A stretch of 64,000 nucleotides of DNA from Maritimibacter alkaliphilus HTCC2654 (GTDB lineage Bacteria > Pseudomonadota > Alphaproteobacteria > Rhodobacterales > Rhodobacteraceae): NCBI RefSeq assembly GCF_000152805.1, contig NZ_CH902578.1:3769906-3833905 (forward strand). The letters run 5' to 3'. Within the stretch, counting starts at the first letter, position 1; each line of letters begins with the position of its first letter. Below are positions 41,756-52,042 of the stretch, one piece after another. A program made the translations under genes and the position numbers. The notes beneath the pieces are model-generated. The model ran no database searches. It was not told the origin of the DNA and saw only the letters and a program-made list of their open reading frames with translations.

Positions 41756-43153
41756 ATGAACAAAATCACGAATCACATGCCCACCGCCGAGCTTCAGGCG
41801 ATCGACGCGGCGCACCACATGCACCCGTTCACGGCCAACCACGAACTGGCCGCCAAGGGCGCGCGCGTGATCACTCGCGCCTCGGGCGTCACGCTGACCG
41901 ACAGCGAGGGCGAGCAGATCCTCGACGCCATGGCGGGGCTGTGGTGCGTGAACATCGGCTACGGGCGCGACGAACTGGCCGAAGTGGCGGCCCGGCAGAT
42001 GAAAGAACTGCCCTATTACAACACCTTCTTCATGTCGACGCATGTGCCCGCCATCGCGCTGGCGCAGAAGCTGGCCGAGCTTGCGCCGGGCGATCTGAAC
42101 CACGTCTTTTTCGCCTCGGGCGGGTCGGAGGCGAACGACACCAACATCCGCATGGTGCGCCGCTACTGGGACCAGATGGGCAAACCGAACAAACACGTCA
42201 TCATCAGCCGCAAGAACGCCTATCACGGCACCTCGGTCGGCTCCGGCAGCCTTGGCGGCATGGCCGGGATGCACGCGCAGGGTGGGATGCCGATCCCCGA
42301 TATCGTGCATATCGGCCAGCCCTACTGGTATCTCGAAGGCGGCGACATGAGCCCGGAAGACTTCGGCCTGATGCGCGCCCGCGAGCTGGAAGCGAAGATC
42401 GAGGAACTGGGCGAGGATCGCGTCGCGGCCTTCATCGCCGAACCGATCCAGGGTGCGGGCGGCGTCATCATCCCGCCCGATAGTTATTGGCCCGAGATCA
42501 AGCGCATCTGTGCCGCGCATGACATCCTGCTGATCGCGGACGAGGTCATCACCGGCTTCGGGCGCACCGGCGAATGGTTCGGCTCGCAGTATTACGACAT
42601 TCAGCCCGACATCATGACCGTGGCCAAGGGCCTGTCCTCGGGCTACGCCCCCATCGGTGCCTCGCTGGTGTCCGACAAGGTGGCCAAGGTCATCGATTCG
42701 GGCGAGTTCGCACACGGCTACACCTATTCCGGCCACCCGGTCGCGGCCGCCGTGGCGCTCGAGAACCTCAGGATCATGGAAGAAGAGAAGATCGTCGACC
42801 ATGTTCAGAACGAAGCCGCGCCCTATCTCGCCGAGAAATGGCATTCGCTGGCCGATCACCCCTTCGTGGGCGAGACGACCATCGTGGGCATGATGGCCTC
42901 GCTCGCGCTGACCGCCGACAAATCCGTGCGCAAACCGTTCAAGGCGCCCGCCGGGACGGTCGGCTACAAGACCCGCGAACGGTGCTTTGCCAACAACCTC
43001 ATCATGCGCCATGTCGGTGACCGGATGATCGTGGCCCCGCCGCTGGTCATGCAGAAGTCAGACATCGACACGCTTTACGAGCGGGCGGTGAAATCGCTCG
43101 ACGAGGCCTATAAGAACGTCAAGGACGCGGGCCTGATGGAAACCGCCGACTGA
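41756..43153 (+). CDS. spuC: Class III aminotransferase, putrescine-pyruvate type (SpuC-like)
   Basis: A 465-residue PLP enzyme of the omega-amino acid/diamine aminotransferase group. [20 protein letters not shown] at the start, [40 protein letters not shown] (Asp to the pyridine nitrogen) and [18 protein letters not shown] with the Schiff-base lysine are visible. Likely reaction: putrescine plus pyruvate to 4-aminobutanal plus alanine. This gives a second putrescine route parallel to the Puu route. GGAG lies six bases before the ATG at 41756. Confidence 0.88.
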   Translation: MNKITNHMPTAELQAIDAAHHMHPFTANHELAAKGARVITRASGVTLTDSEGEQILDAMAGLWCVNIGYGRDELAEVAARQMKELPYYNTFFMSTHVPAIALAQKLAELAPGDLNHVFFASGGSEANDTNIRMVRRYWDQMGKPNKHVIISRKNAYHGTSVGSGSLGGMAGMHAQGGMPIPDIVHIGQPYWYLEGGDMSPEDFGLMRARELEAKIEELGEDRVAAFIAEPIQGAGGVIIPPDSYWPEIKRICAAHDILLIADEVITGFGRTGEWFGSQYYDIQPDIMTVAKGLSSGYAPIGASLVSDKVAKVIDSGEFAHGYTYSGHPVAAAVALENLRIMEEEKIVDHVQNEAAPYLAEKWHSLADHPFVGETTIVGMMASLALTADKSVRKPFKAPAGTVGYKTRERCFANNLIMRHVGDRMIVAPPLVMQKSDIDTLYERAVKSLDEAYKNVKDAGLMETAD

Positions 43154-43165
43154 TTTGAGCCAGAC

Positions 43166-43187
43166 GGATCGCCGCTTGGGGCGATCC
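43166..43187 (+). repeat. Hairpin between the aminotransferase and second puuB genes
   Basis: GGATCGCC (43166-43173) pairs with GGCGATCC (43180-43187) around GCTTGG. A second GC-rich inverted pair (CCCGCCCCC / GGGCGGGC) follows within 25 bp. No U-run is present, so these probably modulate read-through or stability rather than terminate. Confidence 0.5.
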
Positions 43188-43262
43188 GGATCGCGCCCGA
43201 CCCGCCCCCAGGGCGGGCGCGAACGCCCACCCTCGGGCCGGGCGCAATCCGGAGGGCGTTTC

Positions 43263-44570
43263 TTGACCCGTCTCGACATTCTCACCACCAACGACCGGCC
43301 GGGCGAATACCCGGCGTCTTACTATGCGGCCAGCACCCCGGCGCTGGACCCGATGCCGCCTGCCGAGGGCGACATTCGCGCGGACGTCTGCATCATCGGC
43401 GGCGGGTTCACCGGGTTGTCGGCGGCGCTTCACATGGCCCAAGCGGGGCTTCGGGTGGTGGTGCTGGAGGCGCAGCGCGTGGGCTTCGGCGCCTCGGGCC
43501 GGAATGGCGGGCAGGTGAACACCGGGCAGCGGCAGGATCAGGACGTGCTGGAGGAGATGGTCGGCCGTGAGCGCGCCCGTGCGCTGTGGGATCTGGCCTG
43601 CGAGGCGGTCGACCTGACCAAAAGCTATGCGGCGCGTTACGCCCCGAATGCGGGCTTCGCGCCGGGTGTGATCCATGCCGACCACCGAGTGCGTTACGTA
43701 GCCGAAAGCCATGCCTATGTGCGCAAGCTGAACGGGGATTACGGCTACGACTCCATCCGCACGCTCGACCGGGACGAGCTGCGGGCGTTTTGCGCCTCGG
43801 ATGCCTATTACGGCGGCTCCATCGACATGAACGCGGGCCATCTGCACCCCTTGGCCTATGCGCTGGGCCTTGCCCGTGCGGCGCGGGATGCCGGCGCGGT
43901 GCTCCATGAGCGAAGCCGCGTGCTCCGGGTGCGCGAGGGCGACCCGGCTGTGGTCGAGACAGGGGCGGCGCGTGTGACCGCCGATCATGTGCTCTGGGCG
44001 ACCAACGGTTACATGGGCCTGGCCGAGCCGCGCGTGGCGGACAAGGTCATGCCGATCAACAACTTCATCGTCGCGACCGAACCCTTAGGCGATCTGGCGG
44101 ACGACTTGTTGCCGGGGAACCACGCAGTCGCGGACAGCAAGTTCGTCATCAACTATTTCCGGCTGTCTCAGGACAAGCGGATGCTGTTCGGCGGGGGGGA
44201 GAGCTACAGCTACCGCTTCCCCGACGATATCGCGGCCAAGGCGGGCAAGCCGATGCGCGAGATTTTCCCGCAACTCGCTGACGCCCGGATCGACTATGCT
44301 TGGGGCGGGACGCTGGGGATCACGATGAACCGGATGCCGCATTTCGCGCGCCTCGCGCCCAACATCTATTCCGCCACGGGCTATTCCGGGCAGGGCGTGG
44401 CCATCGCGACGCTGGCGGGCAAGCTGGTGGCCGAGATGGTCGCGGGGCAGGCGGGGCGGTTCGATCTGATGGCCGAGGTGCCGACGCAGCGATTTCCGGG
44501 TGGGGCGGCGTTGCGCACGCCGCTCTTAGTGGCTGCGATGCTCTGGTTCTCGCTTCGCGACAGGCTTTAG
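43263..44570 (+). CDS. FAD-dependent oxidoreductase (second PuuB-like protein)
   Basis: A 435-residue DAO-family flavoprotein close to gamma-glutamylputrescine oxidase. The FAD motif is ADVCIIGGGFTGLSAALHMAQAG, then FGASGRNGGQVNTGQRQDQD, and the end TGYSGQGVAIATLAGKLVAE. The start is TTG at 43263 with GGAGGG six bases upstream; the frame is open further upstream over GC-rich hairpins and gives no family residues. Together with puuB at 34191 this gives two such oxidases in one locus, perhaps for different gamma-glutamylated amines. Confidence 0.85.
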   Translation: MTRLDILTTNDRPGEYPASYYAASTPALDPMPPAEGDIRADVCIIGGGFTGLSAALHMAQAGLRVVVLEAQRVGFGASGRNGGQVNTGQRQDQDVLEEMVGRERARALWDLACEAVDLTKSYAARYAPNAGFAPGVIHADHRVRYVAESHAYVRKLNGDYGYDSIRTLDRDELRAFCASDAYYGGSIDMNAGHLHPLAYALGLARAARDAGAVLHERSRVLRVREGDPAVVETGAARVTADHVLWATNGYMGLAEPRVADKVMPINNFIVATEPLGDLADDLLPGNHAVADSKFVINYFRLSQDKRMLFGGGESYSYRFPDDIAAKAGKPMREIFPQLADARIDYAWGGTLGITMNRMPHFARLAPNIYSATGYSGQGVAIATLAGKLVAEMVAGQAGRFDLMAEVPTQRFPGGAALRTPLLVAAMLWFSLRDRL

Positions 44571-44585
44571 CGGAGAATTTGCCGA

Positions 44586-46705
<2,120 letters not shown>

Positions 46706-46731
46706 CGCGCCGCGCCACGCACGCGGATCAG

Positions 46732-46759
46732 CGCCCCCGGCATCGTCCGGGGGCGTTTT
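46732..46759 (+). terminator. Rho-independent terminator after pobA
   Basis: CGCCCCCGG (46732-46740) and CCGGGGGCG (46747-46755) form a perfect 9-bp stem with loop CATCGT, followed by TTTT. It lies 26 bp after the pobA stop. Confidence 0.88.
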
Positions 46760-46866
46760 CGTTTGGGGGAGAGGGGACCATGCGCTAGCGTTTTTCTTGA
46801 CCTATGTCATGGCGACGCACGTCTGAGCGCAGGTATCAGAAGATAACCGCAACAGGAGACCCAGTC

Positions 46867-47274
46867 ATGTACAAGAACATCCTTGTGCCCATCACCTTCG
46901 ACGAAACGCGCGACAGCAAGACCGCGCTCGAAATCGCCCACGCGATCTCGGAAGACGGCGCCAAGATCACCGCGCTGCATGTGGTCGAGGAAATTCCGTC
47001 CTATGTCGCGCAGTATCTGCCCGAGGGTCAGATGGCCCATAACGTGCAGGACATCGAAGCCACGCTGGCCGAGAAGATCAAGGACGAGGTCGGGGTCGAC
47101 GTGGTGGTGATCGAGGGTCACGCAGGCCACACGATCGTCGACTATGCTGCCAAGAACGGCGTGGATTGCATCGTTGTGGCCTCACACCGGCCGGGCTTTC
47201 AGGATTATTTCCTGGGCAGCACCGCTGCGCGCGTCGTACGCCACGCGCCATGCTCGGTCCACGTGGTGCGCTGA
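46867..47274 (+). CDS. Universal stress protein (UspA family)
   Basis: A 135-residue single Usp domain. MYKNILVPITFDE starts the first strand, with the conserved Asp. The nucleotide-binding end VVASHRPGFQDYFLGSTAARVVRHAPCSVHVV carries the G-2x-G-9x-G-S/T-type pattern in modified form. Cytoplasmic, probably a homodimer. AGGAG lies eight bases before the ATG. It has its own terminator. Confidence 0.92.
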   Translation: MYKNILVPITFDETRDSKTALEIAHAISEDGAKITALHVVEEIPSYVAQYLPEGQMAHNVQDIEATLAEKIKDEVGVDVVVIEGHAGHTIVDYAAKNGVDCIVVASHRPGFQDYFLGSTAARVVRHAPCSVHVVR

Positions 47275-47301
47275 GGGGGCTCTGAGCACCACGGGAGGAG
47301 A

Positions 47302-47328
47302 GGCGGGTCGCTTGCGGCCCGCCTTTTT
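47302..47328 (+). terminator. Rho-independent terminator after the usp gene
   Basis: GGCGGG (47302-47307) pairs with CCCGCC (47318-47323), extended inward by CGC/GCG, and TTTTT follows. Confidence 0.85.
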
Positions 47329-47366
47329 CGTCCCCACATGCAGCACTCCAGCGAAGGAGGAGCCGC

Positions 47367-47711
47367 ATGATCTGCCCGAACTGTGCCCGCGAGATGGAGC
47401 ATGTGAACCGTCACGGCGTGACGCTCGACAGATGCGAGGTCTGCGGTGGCATCTGGCTCGATCGCGGCGAGTTGGAGACGTTGATCGAAGCGGTCCGCCC
47501 GCCCGTGGTCCTGCCCGACCCGGACCCGCGGCCCGAGCCGCGCCCGGTCAAGACCAAGGCCCCCAAGCCCACGCGCCAGCCGCAGGCATCGACGCGCGAC
47601 CAGCGCCGCCCGGAAAAGCCCGAGCGGAAGAAATCGAAGGGCAGGCGATACCGGAAAAAGTATTCGACCACCGACAAGGTGAAATACTTGCTCAAGGAAA
47701 TCCTCGACTGA
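47367..47711 (+). CDS. zf-TFIIB domain protein
   Basis: A 114-residue protein. Cys3, Cys6, Cys23 and Cys26 form a zinc ribbon of the zf-TFIIB type, followed by the hallmark CGGIWLDRGELETLIE. The rest is a Pro-rich linker and a very basic C-terminal tail (about residues 70-100, Lys/Arg-rich), suggesting nucleic-acid contact. Function of this family is unknown. A GAAGGAGG Shine-Dalgarno is close to the ATG. Confidence 0.88.
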   Translation: MICPNCAREMEHVNRHGVTLDRCEVCGGIWLDRGELETLIEAVRPPVVLPDPDPRPEPRPVKTKAPKPTRQPQASTRDQRRPEKPERKKSKGRRYRKKYSTTDKVKYLLKEILD

Positions 47712-47763
47712 GTTTGACGGGTGTCCGGTCGGTGCTAGGCTTGCCTCAGCCAAGGAGGATTTC

Positions 47764-48081
47764 ATGCCCACCATCGCCATGTCGCAGGATCGCCAGACCG
47801 TCCTGACCACGTTCGAAACGACGCCCGGCACGTGTCAGGACCTCGTCGACCTGCTGACCGACGCCTACGAGTCGTTCATCTCGAAACAGCCGGGTTTCAT
47901 CGCGGCGGGCCTGCATGTGAACGACGCGCAGACCCGGATCGCGAATTATTCGCAGTGGGAAAAGCGCGAGGATTTTCAGGCGATGCTGCGCACGGACGAG
48001 ATGCGCAAGCGCAACCGCGTCATCAACGACCTGTGCCGCAGCTTCGAGCCGGTGATGTATGACGTGGCGGCGGTGTTCTGA
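47764..48081 (+). CDS. Antibiotic biosynthesis monooxygenase (ABM) domain protein
   Basis: A 105-residue dimeric alpha+beta barrel domain. TVLTTFETTPGTCQDLVDLLTDAYESFISKQPGFIAAGLHV and RIANYSQWEKREDFQAML are the ABM pattern. These proteins include heme-degrading enzymes, quinol monooxygenases and binding-only members; the conserved residues of the IsdG heme group are not evident. AAGGAGG lies just before the ATG. Confidence 0.82.
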   Translation: MPTIAMSQDRQTVLTTFETTPGTCQDLVDLLTDAYESFISKQPGFIAAGLHVNDAQTRIANYSQWEKREDFQAMLRTDEMRKRNRVINDLCRSFEPVMYDVAAVF

Positions 48082-48097
48082 CCCGAAAGACCCGGAC

Positions 48098-49066
48098 CTA
48101 GCCCGCGCGGCGTTTCGGGGCGGTGCGCCGACCCGTTCGCAGGGCCGGGCGGTCGACGACGCGACGGTGCCGGTCCATCGTGGTCTGAACCGACGTGCGA
48201 AGCGGCTGCCCCTGTGCGGTCTGCGGCGGCGTTCCGCGCGGTGCCGTCAGGCGGCGGATCGACCGGAAGGCCCGCGTCATCCATGTGTCGAGCGTGCCGG
48301 AGCCGGGACGGGGTCCGGGGCGGCCGGGCCGCGCGCGCAGGCCGAAGAAAGCCCCGAGACGGTGAAGCCTCATGTGCCCCTGTCTCGTCTCGCGGCGACG
48401 CTCCAGCACGGCCTTCAGAATCCACGAGATCGAGAAGGCCCAGACCCCAAGGCTTTCGTCCCAGTAGACGATGTTGTTGTTCTGGATGAACTGGGCGAGC
48501 CAGCCGTCACCGCCGTTCTTGATGTTGGACAGGATCATGACGCCCCAACCCGTGCACCAGATGATCGCGCCGGAGACCAGGTAGAACCGTTTTTCCCATC
48601 TCTCGCCCGCGTCGGGCGCGTAGACGAAGAAACAGGTGAACGACATCATCAGGTAAAGCAGGACCGCCGACAGATAGTGAAAGGCGGGCGATACATCCAA
48701 CCCGAGCGCGTGCTGGGTGAAGGTGGTGACCGTGTCGCTTTCGTTCGGGAAGAAGGCGACGCCGATCGCGGCCAGTCCCGCGACGATGGCGATCAGGTCG
48801 GGCGAAATCCAACGCCCCCGGTAACGCTTGATCCCGCGATGCACGGCAAGGAAGGTACCGATAGCCACCAGACCCCCGACCAAAAGGTCACGTTGAGTCG
48901 TGTGGAAAAAGTCGGATATTGTCGGCTGAACGCGACCGTCAGCGATCAATCCGGCTGCGGCGAGCAGCAGGGGCAGCAGGACACCGAGAAGCCCGAACGC
49001 GATCCGAAGTCGGAAAAAGGCGCGGGCGTCGTCCTGAACGTGTATTCGAGGCCATATGTTGGTCAT
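48098..49066 (-). CDS. Multi-pass membrane protein with long basic tail
   Basis: A protein of about 322 residues. The first 220 residues hold six or seven hydrophobic segments with the motifs PTISDFFHTTQRDLLVGGLVAIG and HYLSAVLLYLMMSFTCFF, which recall a family of uncharacterised bacterial membrane proteins (DUF998-like). The last 90 residues are Arg/Pro-rich and very basic, without clear structure. The start is uncertain: ATG at 49066 is used because homology-like sequence begins soon after; an open frame extends to 49120. Function unknown. Confidence 0.65.
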   Translation of the reverse strand: MTNIWPRIHVQDDARAFFRLRIAFGLLGVLLPLLLAAAGLIADGRVQPTISDFFHTTQRDLLVGGLVAIGTFLAVHRGIKRYRGRWISPDLIAIVAGLAAIGVAFFPNESDTVTTFTQHALGLDVSPAFHYLSAVLLYLMMSFTCFFVYAPDAGERWEKRFYLVSGAIIWCTGWGVMILSNIKNGGDGWLAQFIQNNNIVYWDESLGVWAFSISWILKAVLERRRETRQGHMRLHRLGAFFGLRARPGRPGPRPGSGTLDTWMTRAFRSIRRLTAPRGTPPQTAQGQPLRTSVQTTMDRHRRVVDRPALRTGRRTAPKRRAG

Positions 49067-49180
49067 GTCGGTAAATGAGTGGCAGCACTGCCAGTGTATC
49101 CTGACCCTGTGTCCGATCAAGGCTTGCAGGCGAAGGACCGGGTAAGGATTCCCTTACCGGTTGTAGTGTTTTCGACAGGT

Positions 49181-49660
49181 TCAGGACAAAATGTCGCCCG
49201 GAATTGGCCGTATTCCGTACCAGATCAGCGCCGGCACCTCACGTAAAGCAGCCCGGATGATTCGCCAAGGATTTGCGCCGCTTAGCGATGTCGACTCGCC
49301 GGATGCGGCTAGTCCGAGCCGGCGAGCCGTCAGGACGGATCGTGGCAAATGGAAGGCATCCGAGACGACGACAACCGTTTCGCCGGCTTGCAACATGCGG
49401 CGGGCCTCGACGAGGTTCTCGAAGGTGGTGGTCGACCGCGTATCGCGCAGGACGAGGTCTGCCGGCACCTCCATGTCGGCGAGGATACCTGCCGCAACGT
49501 CAGCCTCGGCCGGAGGGATGTCACCGACACCGCCCGTGACGATGATCTGCTGCACCTGACCGTCGAGAAGCAGACGCCCCGCGCGTTCCGTGCGCCGTCT
49601 CAGCGCGGGCGAGGCCACGCCGCCGGGCCAGACCGCCGCCCCCATGACAATCGCCGTCAC
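49181..49660 (-). CDS. YdcF-like (DUF218) family protein
   Basis: A 159-residue DUF218 domain. TAIVMGAAVWPGGVASPALRRRTERAG, IIVTGGVGDIPPAEADVAAGIL, LVLRDTRSTTTFENLVEARRML and VVVVSDAFHLPRSVLTARRLGL are the conserved blocks. The family binds nucleotides or acts in envelope metabolism; exact role unknown. There is no N-terminal membrane helix here, unlike SanA/ElyC. The GTG at 49660 overlaps the upstream lipoprotein stop (GTGA). Confidence 0.83.
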   Translation of the reverse strand: MTAIVMGAAVWPGGVASPALRRRTERAGRLLLDGQVQQIIVTGGVGDIPPAEADVAAGILADMEVPADLVLRDTRSTTTFENLVEARRMLQAGETVVVVSDAFHLPRSVLTARRLGLAASGESTSLSGANPWRIIRAALREVPALIWYGIRPIPGDILS

Positions 49661-50031
49661 TCGGGGTAAAGCTGGGCGCACTGAGACCGGGCGAGGCTGG
49701 CTTTTTCCTGAAGCGCGGGAAGCTGCGACCGCAGCGCCGCGAGTTGCGCGCGCTGGTCCGCGATGTCGATGGACACGGGTTTCTCGACCGTGCGGAAATC
49801 CGTCTTGGTGCATTCATAGGGCTTGCCGTCCTTGTCGCGACATACCCCGGTATAGGTATAGGGCTCGGTCGTGCGGTGAATGGCGTAACCCCGCGCGACA
49901 TTGCCTTCGAGTTCCTGAATGCGGCTTTCCGCGGCGCGCAGATCCTGCGTGTTGCGGTAGATGCACATATCCTGCTCGGTGCAGGCGGACAGCACGACAA
50001 GGGCGGCGAGAGCGGCGAGAACTGGTTTCAT
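49657..50031 (-). CDS. Small predicted lipoprotein
   Basis: A 124-residue protein with a lipoprotein signal (KPVLAALAALVVLSACT, lipobox LSAC). The mature part has a predicted coiled coil early (LRAAESRIQELEGNVARGYA) and late (DQRAQLAALRSQLPALQEKASLARSQC), with a small cysteine-containing middle (TYTGVCRDKDGKPYECTKTD). I recognise no named family. Its stop overlaps the YdcF start; 8 bp separate it from the PNPOx gene stop, so the three form one unit. Confidence 0.75.
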   Translation of the reverse strand: MKPVLAALAALVVLSACTEQDMCIYRNTQDLRAAESRIQELEGNVARGYAIHRTTEPYTYTGVCRDKDGKPYECTKTDFRTVEKPVSIDIADQRAQLAALRSQLPALQEKASLARSQCAQLYPE

Positions 50032-50039
50032 GGGGCCGA

Positions 50040-50537
50040 TCATGCGCCCGGCGCGGGGGGCTGTCCAGTGGGGGCAAGGTCGGCGGCCGTCAGGCGAAAC
50101 GCTTTGCCGAAACCGCCGTTCAGATGGCCGGCCTCCACCTCGAACCCGACAAAGTTGAAGTCCGCGAAATCGATGTAGAGTTTCGCCTTGGGGTGGGTGG
50201 CCAGATAATGCGTGCGCAGGGCGTCGTCCTTGGCCAGAAACCGCGCGGTGCAGTCGAGCGTCAGGCGGGGATGGGTCAGCGGATCGCCCTTGTCGCCCGG
50301 CTCTCCGACAAGGAGCGAGGCCTGCGGTGCAGCACGCAGCGCCCGCGTGTGTGCCGAAAGGTCTGAGACGAGGGTCAGGGGCGCGCCGTCCGGGGTCGTG
50401 CCAAGGGCTACGCGGGTCACGAAGGGGCGAGCGTCTACGAGCACGGCGAGGGCCGCGAAACGGGCGCTGTCGATCAGCTCGCGCGCCAGCCTGCGGGCCT
50501 CGTCATCGGTCGGGCGGATGGGATCGGTCTTGGTCAT
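50040..50537 (-). CDS. Pyridoxamine 5'-phosphate oxidase-fold protein (HugZ-like)
   Basis: A 165-residue FMN-binding split-barrel protein. ARFAALAVLVDARPFVTRVALGTTPDGAPLTLVSDLSAHTRAL and ASLLVGEPGDKGDPLTHPRLTL are typical of the heme-utilisation HugZ-like group. It lacks the C-terminal DUF2470 domain often present. Possible substrates include heme or F420-type cofactors; this is not resolvable by eye. First gene of the unit with the lipoprotein and YdcF genes. Confidence 0.82.
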   Translation of the reverse strand: MTKTDPIRPTDDEARRLARELIDSARFAALAVLVDARPFVTRVALGTTPDGAPLTLVSDLSAHTRALRAAPQASLLVGEPGDKGDPLTHPRLTLDCTARFLAKDDALRTHYLATHPKAKLYIDFADFNFVGFEVEAGHLNGGFGKAFRLTAADLAPTGQPPAPGA

Positions 50538-50653
50538 CAGGTCCTCGCGCGTGGATGCACGCGGGCGGGCGCGTCAGATCGACGTGCACTGGCTGGCGCA
50601 CCAATGGTGTAGCGCGCAAGCCCCTGAAAGGAAAGCCGAAGGGTTGGTGGTGC

Positions 50654-50986
50654 CTACTGGCAGGACGAGATGGCGTCTTCGTGCTTTTCGCCCACGCTCG
50701 CCATGTCGAGCAGCAGATCCTCGGTGGTCATGTTGTTCTGCGCGGCGACCGTCGAGAATGCGGTTTCCCAGGCCTCCGACACGTCGGACCCGCCGGATTT
50801 GGCGGACAGGAACGTGTCGCCCACCGAGTCGTAGAGCGCGCGTTCTTCCAGCGTGATGTTGCTGTTGAGCGTGGTGGTGGCACAGGAGCATTTGGACGAG
50901 CTTGCGCCCATGTCCATGCAGAGTTCCGTCGATCCGGCCTGCGCGGCGGCGGGCAGAAGAGCGATCAGGGCGATAGCGTATTTCAT
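50654..50986 (-). CDS. Secreted four-cysteine protein, paralogue A
   Basis: A 110-residue protein with a signal peptide (MKYAIALIALLPAAAQAG) and four cysteines in the mature part: one near the N-terminus, a CxC pair nine residues later (SSKCSCATT) and one at the C-terminus (ISSCQ). It shares its cysteine spacing, the (A)LYD(S/A)V segment and SVAAQN-like segment with the product of 51521-51862. Probably a small disulfide-bonded periplasmic protein. I recognise no family. Confidence 0.72.
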   Translation of the reverse strand: MKYAIALIALLPAAAQAGSTELCMDMGASSSKCSCATTTLNSNITLEERALYDSVGDTFLSAKSGGSDVSEAWETAFSTVAAQNNMTTEDLLLDMASVGEKHEDAISSCQ

Positions 50987-51166
50987 GGCAGCGAGACCTG
51001 TTTTCTGAGTGTCGGCGACAAGATTTGCACGGGAATCGGGTTTTTTTGTGGCGCGGGCCAGTGCGGGCGCGGCGGGGCTTTCGGCGAAGTTGGAACCTTT
51101 CAGCGGGGGATTTGGTTTGTGGGGCAGAACCATAGCAATGGAACAGAGACTGGAAGGATACGAACA

Positions 51167-51454
51167 ATGGGTAAAGCAGGTGGAGTCATCCTGGGCCTCG
51201 TGGCCCTGGTCGCCATCGCATTCGCGGTGTTCATGGTGGATTTCGACGTGACCGAAGACGGCGCTCTGCCGGATGTCGACGTCTCGGTCGACGGCGGTGA
51301 ACTGCCGGAAGTCGACGCCGAGGTGGGCGAGGTCGAAGTCGGCACCGCCACGGAAGAGGTCGAAGTGCCGGATGTCGACGTTGACGTCGACACGGAAAGC
51401 GCCGAGGTCGAAGTGCCGACCATCGACGTCAATCCGCCGGAAGACGACTCGTAA
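51167..51454 (+). CDS. Small membrane-anchored acidic repeat protein
   Basis: A 95-residue protein. A hydrophobic helix (GGVILGLVALVAIAFAVFMV) near the N-terminus is followed by a highly acidic tail of short Val-Asp/Val-Glu-Pro repeats such as LPDVDVSVDGG, VEVPDVDVDVDTE and VEVPTIDVNPPEDDS. Such a tail is extended and charged, on the outer side if the helix is a signal anchor. AAGGA lies eight bases before the ATG. No family recognised. It lies between the two convergent four-cysteine genes and has a terminator. Confidence 0.72.
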   Translation: MGKAGGVILGLVALVAIAFAVFMVDFDVTEDGALPDVDVSVDGGELPEVDAEVGEVEVGTATEEVEVPDVDVDVDTESAEVEVPTIDVNPPEDDS

Positions 51455-51480
51455 GACCGATTACGGCGATTTCAGAGGCG

Positions 51481-51510
51481 AACCCCCGTGCCGGTCGGTG
51501 CGGGGGTTTT
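51481..51510 (+). terminator. Rho-independent terminator after the acidic protein gene
   Basis: AACCCCCG (51481-51488) pairs with CGGGGGTT (51501-51508) around a 12-base loop, followed by TT and a T-rich stretch (CCGTTTTA). Confidence 0.85.
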
Positions 51511-51520
51511 CCGTTTTACG

Positions 51521-51862
51521 TTACTTGCAGCTGTCGCCGAGCGCGCGGTGCAGATCGCCGATCCTGTCGAGCTGGCGTTTGAACGCGGTGAGTTCGATCC
51601 CGTTCTGCGCCGCGACCGACTTGACCGATGCGCGCCAGGCCGTAAGCCACGCCTGACCCGTCGAGCGGTTCCTGAGGTACCCCGTCGCGACCGCATCGTA
51701 GAGCGCGAAGTCCGAGGCCGAGGCCTGTGCCCTGAGCTTCTCGGTCGCGCAGGCGCATTGGTTGGCGTTGGTGCCGGGCAGCACCCGGCAGAACGCCGTG
51801 ATGTCGGCGCGGGCGGTGAGCGGGGCGAAGGCGATGAGGGCGGCGAGCAGAAGTCGGGTCAT
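51521..51862 (-). CDS. Secreted four-cysteine protein, paralogue B
   Basis: A 113-residue protein with a signal peptide (MTRLLLAALIAFAPLTARA). The mature part has a first cysteine (ITAFCRVL), a CxC pair (NANQCACATEKL) and a C-terminal cysteine (LGDSCK). DFALYDAVATGYL and SVAAQNGIEL match the equivalent segments of paralogue A, in the same order and spacing. Probably a disulfide-stabilised helical periplasmic protein. No known family. Confidence 0.72.
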   Translation of the reverse strand: MTRLLLAALIAFAPLTARADITAFCRVLPGTNANQCACATEKLRAQASASDFALYDAVATGYLRNRSTGQAWLTAWRASVKSVAAQNGIELTAFKRQLDRIGDLHRALGDSCK

Positions 51863-52042
51863 TCCGATACGCTAGAAAAAGCGCGCCCGCGACACCAGTC
51901 ACATTCGGTAGACCGCGCGCGCTGCACAGGCGGGCTTTGGGCGGGTTTTCGCCGGGTCAGGTGGCGGGGAGAGCGCGGGGGCGTGCGCCCTTGCGCGCCG
52001 GGTTCCCGTGGTTCGAAGAGATCTGGGGCGCGGGCGCGAGGC

